A stretch of 64,000 bases of DNA, taken from NCBI GenBank assembly GCA_964531455.1, contig CAZHFZ010000012.1, forward strand, positions 1-64,000, in the 5' to 3' direction. The translations under genes were made by a program, and so were the position numbers. The stretch is from Ga0077527 sp964531455. Its GTDB lineage: Bacteria; Pseudomonadota; Gammaproteobacteria; Burkholderiales; SG8-41. This document shows positions 1-7,882 of the stretch, one piece after another (positions within the stretch are counted from its first letter, which is position 1; every line of letters begins with the position of its first letter). Below the pieces are notes generated by a model. The model did not search any database. It worked only from the letters and a program-made list of their open reading frames with translations, and was not told where the DNA came from.

Positions 1-3000
1 CTGCCGCAGCCTTCTTGCGACGGAAATATTTCGCGGCCTGGTCGAGGCTCACGTAAAAAGTGGGGGTGACATACAGGGTCAACATTTGCGAAAACACCAA
101 GCCTCCCACCACCGCAATACCCAGAGGTTGACGCATTTCGGATCCAGTACCGGTGCCAAAAGCCAGCGGTAATGTTGCGCAAATAGCGGCCGCAGTTGTC
201 ATCATGATCGGGCGGAACCGGATGATGGATGCCTCGACAATCGCATCAGCTGCAGACAACCCCTTTTCCCTCTCCAACTGAATCGCAAAGTCCACCATCA
301 TGATGCCGTTTTTCTTCACCAGCCCAACGAGCAAAATAATACCAACAAAACTGAATACATTAAGTTCCTGACCGGTGATCAGCAACATCAACAATGCGCC
401 GAACCCTGCGAATGGCAAAGCAGTCAGGATCGTGATGGGGTGCCCATAGTGTTCATAGAGTATTGCGAGCACCATGTAAATTACCAGCACGGTAATCAGC
501 AGCAATACGGGCAAGGTTCTGAAGGCCTCCTCAAATGCCTGAGCGTTACCGGCAACCGAATAAGTCACTCCCGCGGGCAGCGTTTCTGAAGCCAGCTCCT
601 TCACATGCGTCACCGCATCACCGATAGATAAACCAGGTGCGAGGTTGAACGAAAGCACTACAGACAGTAATTGCCCATAGTGGCTGACCGATACGGGCCC
701 AACCCCCATTTTGATGTCCGCAACCGCCTGAATGGGCACCATTTGGCCCGTAGACGACTGCACAAAAAGAGATCGCAAGGCATTGATATCTTTTTGGAAT
801 TTCGGATCAAGCTCGAGCAATACATTGTACTGATCCGTAGACCCGTACAGCGTACTGATACGCCTGCCGCCGTAAGCATTGTAGAGAGCCGCTTCGACCT
901 GTTGAGGCGATACTCCGAGCACCGCTGCACGATCCCTTAATATGTCAATCTGGATTTCAGGATTGCGCAGTTCCAGACTTGAATTCACATCCTGCAACAT
1001 TCTTGAGTCGCGCAAGCGCGCCTCCAATATGCCACTGGCCTCATAAAGCACTTTTTGATCAGAGCCCTGCAGTACCAGCTGATAATCGCTGGTACTGATC
1101 AGCCCGCCGATGCGAATAGAAGGCGGATTATTCATGAACACGCGCAGCCCTTGAGCGCCCCCGGCAAACGACCGGCGCAGTTCCTGGATAACCTCGTCGG
1201 CTCCTGCTTTACGCTCTTCCCGGGACTTGAGACGAACAATAATTCTGCCGATATTGCTGCCGACAACGCCACCAGTACCCTGCCCGGCCGTCGACATGAC
1301 AGCTTCAACGTTGGGATTCTTTTCGATGATCGCCGCAACCTTGGCCTGCCGTTTTTCCAATTCGTTGAACGGCAAGCCCTCCGGGGCGCGGGTATTACCG
1401 AAAAACACACCGGTATCCTGCCGGGGAATAAAACCCTGCGGCACCGCCTGGTAGAGCCAAACCGTCAACACCAGGAAAAACGCCGAACCAAGCAACATCA
1501 GTCCGCGATGACGCATCGTCCAGCGCAAACTGGCCCCGTAGGTATCGCGAGCCCAGTCGAACATCCGCTCAAAAAACTGGTAGAAGCGGCCATGCTGCTC
1601 ATGCGGTGTCAGCATCAGACTGCACATCATTGGAGTCATTGACAAAGAAATCACGCCGGAAACCAGCACCGCTACACCTACGCTGACGGCAAATTCGCGA
1701 AACAGCCGCCCCAGCATCCCCTCCATGAACAGGATCGGGATGAATACTGCGGCCAGCGAGACTGTCATCGACAGCACCGTGAAGCCGATTTCCTGCGCCC
1801 CCTCCAATGCAGCCGTCATGCGGTCTTTGCCCATCTCCATATGCCGAGTAATGTTCTCGAGCACAACAATCGCATCATCCACAACAAATCCAACTGCCAG
1901 GATGATCGCCATCAGCGACAGGTTGTTCAGACTGTAACCCAGTGCATACATCGCACCAAAAGTAGCAATGATGGATGTCGGCAGTATCAGCGCCGTAATC
2001 AGCGTAGAGCGCACATTGCGCAGGAATAAGAGGATGACCAGCACCACCAGCACGATAGAGAGAATCAGGTGAAACTCAACCTCTTCAATCGAGGACTGGA
2101 TGAATTCTGACCGGTCGTTGACGACGTGAATCTGCACGCCGGCCGGTGCGCTGGCCTCAATTTCAGGAAACAGGGCACGCAGCTTCGTCGCCACTTCAAC
2201 CGTGTTCGCACCGGGCTGCCGGTAAACCGCCAGGACAATGGCGCGCTCACCGTTGAGCCAGCTTTTTATTTTCGCGTTTTCAATGCCGTCTATCGCCTGC
2301 CCTACATCAGACAGACGAACCGGCATGCCATCCTTGTAAGCCACGATCAGATTGTTGAAACTCTCCGCGCGCTGCAGCTTGCCTGAAGATTTAACCGTGA
2401 AATCCCGCGCAGTACCTTGCATGACGCCAGAAGGTAAGTTGCTGTTGGCGTTCTGTATCGAACTGACAACGCGCTCAAGCCCAAGGCCGCGTTTCGACAG
2501 CGCCTCCGGATCCAACAGGACCCGAACCGCGTAACGCTGCGAACCAAAAACCTGCACCTGGGCCACGCCGGTAACCATGGAGAAACGTTGCGCAATGCTG
2601 GTATCAGCAAACTCGTCCAGCGCAGGCAAGGGCAACGTCCGCGCTGTCAGTGCCAGGAACATGATCGGCGCATCCGCCGGATTCACCTTGCGCAGTGTCG
2701 GCGGATCCATGCCATCGGGAAGACGACGCAATGTCTGCGAAATCGCGGTCTGCACATCTTGGGCGGCGGCATCAATGTCTCTATCAAGATTGAATTGCAA
2801 CGTCACCCGAGTCCGCCCGGTGCTGCTGACAGAACTCATTGAATCGATGCCGGATATCTGGCTGAACTGGCGCTCCAGGGGAGTTGCCACAGTAGTGGCC
2901 ATGATGTCGGGATTGGCTCCCGGCAGATCGGCCGTTACAGATATTGTCGGAAAATCGACATTTGGCAGTTCATTGACCGGCAAGCCCCTGAATGCGATCA

Positions 3001-3076
3001 ATCCGAAAATGATGATCGCCGCAACCATAACAGTGGTCGCGACCGGCCTGACGATGAAAATCCGTGAAACGTTCAT
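1..3076 (-). CDS. RND-family efflux pump, inner-membrane transporter (C-terminus beyond window)
   Basis: Proton-driven inner-membrane pump of the AcrB/MdtB (HAE1-RND) type that exports drugs or other hydrophobic compounds through an adaptor and an outer-membrane channel. The frame opens with MNVSRIFIVRPVATTVM, the usual N-terminal TM1, and stays open to the left edge. About 1025 codons are present against a family length of about 1030-1050, so only a short C-terminus is missing. VDDAIVVLEN near residue 400 carries the paired aspartates of the proton relay, and VGLVKKNGIMMVD near residue 920 the matching lysine. It is the last gene of the operon, 30 bp after the adaptor, with AAGGG as ribosome-binding site before the ATG. 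Family assignment is firm; the substrate cannot be read from sequence. Confidence 0.95.
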   Translation of the reverse strand, partial: MNVSRIFIVRPVATTVMVAAIIIFGLIAFRGLPVNELPNVDFPTISVTADLPGANPDIMATTVATPLERQFSQISGIDSMSSVSSTGRTRVTLQFNLDRDIDAAAQDVQTAISQTLRRLPDGMDPPTLRKVNPADAPIMFLALTARTLPLPALDEFADTSIAQRFSMVTGVAQVQVFGSQRYAVRVLLDPEALSKRGLGLERVVSSIQNANSNLPSGVMQGTARDFTVKSSGKLQRAESFNNLIVAYKDGMPVRLSDVGQAIDGIENAKIKSWLNGERAIVLAVYRQPGANTVEVATKLRALFPEIEASAPAGVQIHVVNDRSEFIQSSIEEVEFHLILSIVLVVLVILLFLRNVRSTLITALILPTSIIATFGAMYALGYSLNNLSLMAIILAVGFVVDDAIVVLENITRHMEMGKDRMTAALEGAQEIGFTVLSMTVSLAAVFIPILFMEGMLGRLFREFAVSVGVAVLVSGVISLSMTPMMCSLMLTPHEQHGRFYQFFERMFDWARDTYGASLRWTMRHRGLMLLGSAFFLVLTVWLYQAVPQGFIPRQDTGVFFGNTRAPEGLPFNELEKRQAKVAAIIEKNPNVEAVMSTAGQGTGGVVGSNIGRIIVRLKSREERKAGADEVIQELRRSFAGGAQGLRVFMNNPPSIRIGGLISTSDYQLVLQGSDQKVLYEASGILEARLRDSRMLQDVNSSLELRNPEIQIDILRDRAAVLGVSPQQVEAALYNAYGGRRISTLYGSTDQYNVLLELDPKFQKDINALRSLFVQSSTGQMVPIQAVADIKMGVGPVSVSHYGQLLSVVLSFNLAPGLSIGDAVTHVKELASETLPAGVTYSVAGNAQAFEEAFRTLPVLLLITVLVIYMVLAILYEHYGHPITILTALPFAGFGALLMLLITGQELNVFSFVGIILLVGLVKKNGIMMVDFAIQLEREKGLSAADAIVEASIIRFRPIMMTTAAAICATLPLAFGTGTGSEMRQPLGIAVVGGLVFSQMLTLYVTPTFYVSLDQAAKYFRRKKAAA

Positions 3077-3106
3077 GATCTACCCTTCACTCGCCGGTTA
3101 CGCAGG

Positions 3107-4393
3107 TTATTCCTTGGGCGTATTTTTGGGAGCATCCGCCCCCCCGCCCTTGTCTTTGTCCTTACCTTCAGCCTTCTTGCCCCCCTTGCCTTTGCCTTTA
3201 CCCTCACCCTTTTTGGCGCCATCCGCCGCAGGATCCGCAATTCGCACTGTTGAGCCGGGGCGCAAGGCCTGCGGGATTTCGGTAATGACGTTATCGCCGG
3301 CCTTTACGCCGGAGGCAATGACGATTTCACTGCCAATCTGCCGGGACACTTTGACTTGTCGAATCTCGACTTTGTCTTCGGCACCGATCAGATAAACGAA
3401 GGGACCTGCCTGACCCGGCTGCACTGCGATTTCAGGCACGACAACCGCCTCAGGTTCAACCGTCAGCACCACCCTGACATTCACAAACTGCCCAGGCCAG
3501 ATGGCCTCTTTTGAATTATCCACTCGTGTCTTCAGTAGCACCGTTCCCGTTTGGGGGGTCACCGTGTTATCAACGAATACCAATTTGCCCGCAGCAACGG
3601 AACCACCCGCGCGATCTGGAAGGATTTCGATGCGCATGTCTTTCTCGCTTTGATACCGGCGCACATCCTCCAACTGCCTCTCAGGAATGCTGAAACTGAC
3701 CAGGACCGGATCCGTGCTGTTGATGGTGACCAACGGTGCGCCCCCACCCGCCGATGGAACCAGATTGCCCGGTTTCACGGCCAGCTGACCGGTACGACCG
3801 CTGATCGGCGCAACTATGCGCGCATATTCAAGCTGGATACGTGCCTGCTCCACATTGGCCTGACCAGCCTGCACGGTCGCCTCAAGGGATTTAGCAGAGG
3901 TCACTGCCACGTCATATTCCTGGCGTGTAATGAACTCTCGTTTGAGCAATGGCTCCATGCGCTGCTGTTGCGCACGCGCGTTTTCAAGTTGCGCCTTGTC
4001 TCGAGCCAGCGCAGCCAGTGCCTGGTTGTATTGCGCCTGGAATGTCCGCGGATCAATCTGAAACAGCAACTGACCCGCCTTGACCCGGTCGCCCTCACGA
4101 AAAGCAACGCTTTGCAGCACGCCACTGATTTGCGCTCGCACCTGCACACTCTGCTCAGCTTCTACAGTGCCGACAGCTTCGATCAAAACCGGCATCGGCT
4201 TGCTGATGGCGCGCGCCGCCTTTACCGTCAGCGGGCCACCACGCCCGCCCTTGCCGGCCTTGGCCTTTGACTTGGCCTTGTCAGCACCTTTGCCCTCGGC
4301 AGGCGCCTGTTGGGACTGCTGCCAATACCAGTAGCCACCTGCTATCGCCGCGCTAACCGCGGCAAACACCAGCACCATGATCAGTCGTTTCAT
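3107..4393 (-). CDS. RND efflux periplasmic adaptor (membrane fusion protein, HlyD/AcrA family)
   Basis: Periplasmic adaptor joining the RND pump to the outer-membrane channel; 428 residues. I start at MKRLIMVLVFAAVS, which gives an N-terminal membrane anchor (about residues 5-25). An upstream in-frame start at 4468 would add 25 polar residues ahead of the anchor. Visible family parts are the lipoyl/barrel-sandwich half-motifs (VQVRAQISGVLQSV and VAPISGRTGQLAV), an intervening Ala/Gln-rich alpha-hairpin, and the beta-barrel near PVLVSFSIPERQLEDV. The ATG overlaps the preceding gene's stop as ATGA, implying translational coupling. Oddly, the mature N-terminus (GKGADKAKSKAKAGKGG) and the C-terminal ~45 residues are Lys/Gly-rich low complexity. 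Confidence 0.94.
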   Translation of the reverse strand: MKRLIMVLVFAAVSAAIAGGYWYWQQSQQAPAEGKGADKAKSKAKAGKGGRGGPLTVKAARAISKPMPVLIEAVGTVEAEQSVQVRAQISGVLQSVAFREGDRVKAGQLLFQIDPRTFQAQYNQALAALARDKAQLENARAQQQRMEPLLKREFITRQEYDVAVTSAKSLEATVQAGQANVEQARIQLEYARIVAPISGRTGQLAVKPGNLVPSAGGGAPLVTINSTDPVLVSFSIPERQLEDVRRYQSEKDMRIEILPDRAGGSVAAGKLVFVDNTVTPQTGTVLLKTRVDNSKEAIWPGQFVNVRVVLTVEPEAVVVPEIAVQPGQAGPFVYLIGAEDKVEIRQVKVSRQIGSEIVIASGVKAGDNVITEIPQALRPGSTVRIADPAADGAKKGEGKGKGKGGKKAEGKDKDKGGGADAPKNTPKE

Positions 4394-5835
4394 TTCGCTC
4401 CGCCCGCCGCCTTGAGTAAATCGCTCGCGCCGACCGCGACTTGCAGCCTTGCCAGCGTAGTAAACCAATCCAGATAGGACTGAATGCGTTGCACCCGCGC
4501 ATTTGACTCATCCTGTTGCGCGGTTATCAAGTCAAGAATGGTGCCGAATCCGCTTTGATAACGGGCCAGCGTCGCCTGCGCAGTTTGCTCTGCAGAACGC
4601 ACTTGAGCCTCAGTACTCGAAATGCTGCTGGCAACCGTGGTGAGATCGTAATACCCCTGCCAGACCTCTACTTCAGCCTGCTTGACCAAAGAATCCCGGT
4701 TTGCCTCGACAAGTTCAGCCTGAAGCTGTGCCTGACGCGCACTGTATGTATCGCGAAATCCAGTGAAAATCGGAATTCGCACCGTCAGGCCCACACTGTA
4801 ATTGCTGACTGCCGGCCTGTTGTCACCAAACAGGTTATGGCCGCCACCGCCATTGACTTCAATTGTTGGCAGCCCGGAACGGGCTACAGCCTTGGCACTG
4901 GCTTGTGCCGCAAGCAACTGCGCCTCCGCCGCGACCAAATCAGGCCGCGTAGCCTTTGCACGAGCCAGCAGGTCCCCGATCGATGAGGCCACCTGCCCAA
5001 TCTGTGGAGGGGCTTCCAGGGGAAGCACGCCGATCGACTTATTGACCGGTAAACCAACCACCGACGCCAACTGCCCGCGCGACTTTTCCAGTTCTCCACG
5101 ACTACGTGTCAGGTTGAGCCGTGCCTGTGCGACCAGCGTCTCCGTGCGATAGACATCAGCAACAGTCGCCAACCCGGACTCGCGGCGCTTCTGTGCTGCC
5201 TCCAACACGGTCTCGGAGTTACGCAAAGACAATTCATTAGCCTTGACCAAAGCGTCGTTACCGATCAAGCGGTAATAAGCCTGCTCTACCAAAAAGACCA
5301 CATCCTGCAATGCCCGGTTATGTGCAAGATTTGCGGCCAGCAGACGATATTCACTGTTCTCAATCTGGAATGCACGCACTCCAAAATCGTAAAGAATGTA
5401 ACTGAGCGTTACTGAGGGGCCAAATCGCGTCTGCCAAGGTACTACCGCGCCCTGATTCGTCACCTGCTGGTTTCGTGTAACCGAATAACCTGCACTGACC
5501 TGCGGCAAAAGATCAGCCTGCTCGATTGCAACACCTGCAGCTGCAGCCCGCGCTGCCAGCCACGACTGACGTGTGCGCGGGTTGTTGCGCAATGCAAATT
5601 CGGTCAATTCCGGCAAAGATAGCGGCAGACCTTTTGTCAAATCATCCGAATGGACTGCCGCACCAACAGTCGGCAACTTCAAATTGGATTCCCAACGCAG
5701 ATGCGGTGCTGGGGCAACCTGGGAATTGACTCCGAACGGATCCAGAGCAGCCCATTGCGCCGCAACATGCGGGGATGGCAAAAACAAAAAAAGCGCCCCT
5801 GTGAGCGCCGAGATCAATGAGCCGTTTGTTCGCAT
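4390..5835 (-). CDS. TolC-family outer-membrane efflux channel
   Basis: Outer-membrane factor of the same tripartite efflux system; 481 residues, typical for the family. It has a signal peptide (FLFLPSPHVAAQ near residue 26) followed by two Ala/Gln-rich OEP repeats, for example TEFALRNNPRTRQSWLAARA and a matching second copy around RPDLVAAEAQLLAAQASA. It is first in the operon; the TGA overlaps the adaptor ATG by 4 nt and the pump follows. A terminator-like hairpin at 6022-6052 separates it from scpB. No lipobox Cys is seen, so it is TolC-like rather than an OprM-type lipoprotein. Confidence 0.93.
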   Translation of the reverse strand: MRTNGSLISALTGALFLFLPSPHVAAQWAALDPFGVNSQVAPAPHLRWESNLKLPTVGAAVHSDDLTKGLPLSLPELTEFALRNNPRTRQSWLAARAAAAGVAIEQADLLPQVSAGYSVTRNQQVTNQGAVVPWQTRFGPSVTLSYILYDFGVRAFQIENSEYRLLAANLAHNRALQDVVFLVEQAYYRLIGNDALVKANELSLRNSETVLEAAQKRRESGLATVADVYRTETLVAQARLNLTRSRGELEKSRGQLASVVGLPVNKSIGVLPLEAPPQIGQVASSIGDLLARAKATRPDLVAAEAQLLAAQASAKAVARSGLPTIEVNGGGGHNLFGDNRPAVSNYSVGLTVRIPIFTGFRDTYSARQAQLQAELVEANRDSLVKQAEVEVWQGYYDLTTVASSISSTEAQVRSAEQTAQATLARYQSGFGTILDLITAQQDESNARVQRIQSYLDWFTTLARLQVAVGASDLLKAAGGAK

Positions 5836-6021
5836 GCCGGCATCTTTTAAGCAATGATTAAATTCAAATAATGGCTGGCCATGTTAGCACTAAAAAGCGG
5901 AATGGAAGCGGTTGCAAAACTGGCGCAAGGCACGGTTTCATATTATGGCAATCGGCCTTCATAAATGACCGAAATGGAAAAGACTTATTCAAATTAAGAA
6001 GTTACGGCCCGATACCAAATA

Positions 6022-6052
6022 AAAAACCCCTGCTCGCTAAACAGGGGTTTTT
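6022..6052 (-). terminator. Rho-independent terminator after scpAB
   Basis: Perfect 11-bp inverted repeat (AAAAACCCCTG / CAGGGGTTTTT, 6022-6032 and 6042-6052) with a 9-nt loop. The arms end in A and T tracts, so it can terminate in either direction. It lies 22 bp after the scpB stop and before the efflux operon, which therefore needs its own promoter in 5836-6021. Confidence 0.85.
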
Positions 6053-6073
6053 GTGCACCGAATCAAAGCATCT

Positions 6074-6883
6074 TCAGTGCAATTGAACTGGGGGAGAAAT
6101 CCCGGAGTCTTCAGTATTTTCCTCAGAAACTTCGGCAGCGGCATCCGCCCCCGCTGCTTCCGCTGATTCGGTGCCAGAAAGGGTATCGTCTTCACCATCC
6201 TCATCCATCAAACCCTCGCCCATGCTGACAGAATCAATGGGCGCAAAAGCAGCATCAAGGTTGATTTCAGTATTCGGGGATTGCTCGACCAGGTTTCCAA
6301 GTTCCGACAATGGCGGCAGTTCTTCCAAAGACCGTAAATTGAGATCGTCCAGAAAGGATTTGGTGGTCGCAAAAATCTCGGGGCGCCCCGGAACCTCCCG
6401 GTGACCAATCACATCAATCCAGCCCCGAGCCTCGAGCGCCTTCAATATCCCGGGCGACACCGTCACCCCGCGAATGTCTTCAATGTCACCGCGGGTCACC
6501 GGCTGTTTATAAGCAATGATCGCCAGCGTTTCCAGCACAGCGCGCGAATACTTCGGGGGTTTTTCCGGACTCAAGCGATCCAGAAACCTCTGCGACTCCG
6601 GACGCGCACGGAAACGCCAGCCCGAAGCGACCGTCACCAGCTCGACTCCGCGGCCATCCCAGTCCCCGCGCAGATCATCAAGCACATTGCGCAGTGTTTC
6701 ATTGTCGAGTTTTTGATCGAACAGTTTTTTCAGCTCGTTCAGCGTCATCGGCTCCGGAGTCACCAGCAGCGCTGTTTCCAGCACATATTTGACATGCGCA
6801 AGGTCAAGTAAATTTTCAGACGCAGCTTCGACCGCTATTTCAGGTGCGCTGTCCTGCGTATTTTCAACAGTGTTTTCTTCCAT
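6074..6883 (-). CDS. scpB: Segregation and condensation protein B
   Basis: Winged-helix subunit of the SMC-ScpA-ScpB condensin-like complex that compacts and segregates the chromosome; cytoplasmic, 269 residues. The core at about residues 25-195 has typical ScpB stretches (VKYVLETALLVTPEPMTL, YSRAVLETLAIIAYKQPVTR, IKA-like ILKALEARGWI, and GHREVPGRPEIFATT). An acidic, low-complexity tail of about 70 residues follows (EDGEDDTLSGTESAEAAGAD), common in betaproteobacterial ScpB. The ATG lies 7 bp after the scpA stop, so the two are co-transcribed. Confidence 0.97.
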   Translation of the reverse strand: MEENTVENTQDSAPEIAVEAASENLLDLAHVKYVLETALLVTPEPMTLNELKKLFDQKLDNETLRNVLDDLRGDWDGRGVELVTVASGWRFRARPESQRFLDRLSPEKPPKYSRAVLETLAIIAYKQPVTRGDIEDIRGVTVSPGILKALEARGWIDVIGHREVPGRPEIFATTKSFLDDLNLRSLEELPPLSELGNLVEQSPNTEINLDAAFAPIDSVSMGEGLMDEDGEDDTLSGTESAEAAGADAAAEVSEENTEDSGISPPVQLH

Positions 6884-6890
6884 GGCGCTC

Positions 6891-7712
6891 TTATTGCACA
6901 GCGGCCACCTGGCCGCTTCTGAGTTTGACGTAAATCGGTGCGTAAGCCTCTTCCTGGCTGACCAGAATCAGCGTTTCCTTCGCCAGTTCCAACACGGCAA
7001 GAAATGACACCACCAGCACCGGAACACCTTCTTCCGGGGTGAACAGCTTGTTGAACTCGATGTATTCCTCGCCCTGCAGAATGCGCATGATCCGTGTCAT
7101 GTGCGAACGCACCGACAATTGTTCGCGGGTGATCTTGTGATGCTGGGTAATCGACGCACGCTGCAGAATTGTCAGCCAGGCCATCTTCAGGTCTTCGATG
7201 TTAACGTCAGGCAGGCGGAACGCTGCCTCGCGCTCAAAAAGCACCTGCACCACGGTGAAATCACGCCCGGCCTGCGGCACTTCATTGAGATTCTGCGCCG
7301 CGAGCTTCATCTGCTCGTACTCCATCAACCGGCGCACCAACTCGGCACGCGGATCTTCCTCAGTCTCGGCATTTTTCGGTCGCGGCAACAGCATGCGCGA
7401 CTTGATTTCAATCATCATCGCCGCCATCAACAAGTATTCAGCGGCGAGTTCAAGTTGCTGCGAACGCATCAGCTCGACGTATTCGAGATACTGCAACGTC
7501 AGCTTCGCCATCGGGATCTCGAGAACGCTGATGTTCTCCTTGCGAATCAAGTAGAGCAGCAGATCCAAAGGTCCTTCAAACTGCTCAAGGAATACCTCAA
7601 GCGCGTCCGGTGGAATATAAAGATCCTGCGGCATTTCCAGCATCGGCTGGCCATAAACCTTGGCCATCGGAACTGCCTCGGTCGCCGCAACAGGAGTGGG
7701 GACTTCAGTCAT
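6891..7712 (-). CDS. scpA: Segregation and condensation protein A
   Basis: Kleisin subunit that bridges SMC heads; partner of ScpB. About 273 residues from the ATG at 7712. A GTG at 7721 would add three residues and neither start has a clear ribosome-binding site. Signature stretches are FEGPLDLLLYLIRKENI, IPMAKLTLQYLEYVELMR, YLLMAAMMIEIKSRMLLPRP and the C-terminal winged helix ending near FLAVLELAKETLILVSQ. It is the first gene of the scpA-scpB pair. The 170 bp between it and comEC hold no gene I can support. Confidence 0.97.
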   Translation of the reverse strand: MTEVPTPVAATEAVPMAKVYGQPMLEMPQDLYIPPDALEVFLEQFEGPLDLLLYLIRKENISVLEIPMAKLTLQYLEYVELMRSQQLELAAEYLLMAAMMIEIKSRMLLPRPKNAETEEDPRAELVRRLMEYEQMKLAAQNLNEVPQAGRDFTVVQVLFEREAAFRLPDVNIEDLKMAWLTILQRASITQHHKITREQLSVRSHMTRIMRILQGEEYIEFNKLFTPEEGVPVLVVSFLAVLELAKETLILVSQEEAYAPIYVKLRSGQVAAVQ

Positions 7713-7882
7713 TTGCGGCACTGAAACACGGAGTCATCAGGCAAAAGCGGGCCTGCTGGCGAAATGATCGAAATGGTAGGCGTTGCATCCGACTATTTTA
7801 CCGGGATTCGGCAGCAAGCCCAACGCAACCATCCGTCAAACCGGAAGCCGCCGCTAACTCATTGACATGGTTAATCTTTGCG

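Noticed and set aside
5871..6086. Plus-strand frame of about 70 codons between the efflux operon and scpB
   Set aside because: It runs across the terminator hairpin and into scpB, with no family resemblance.
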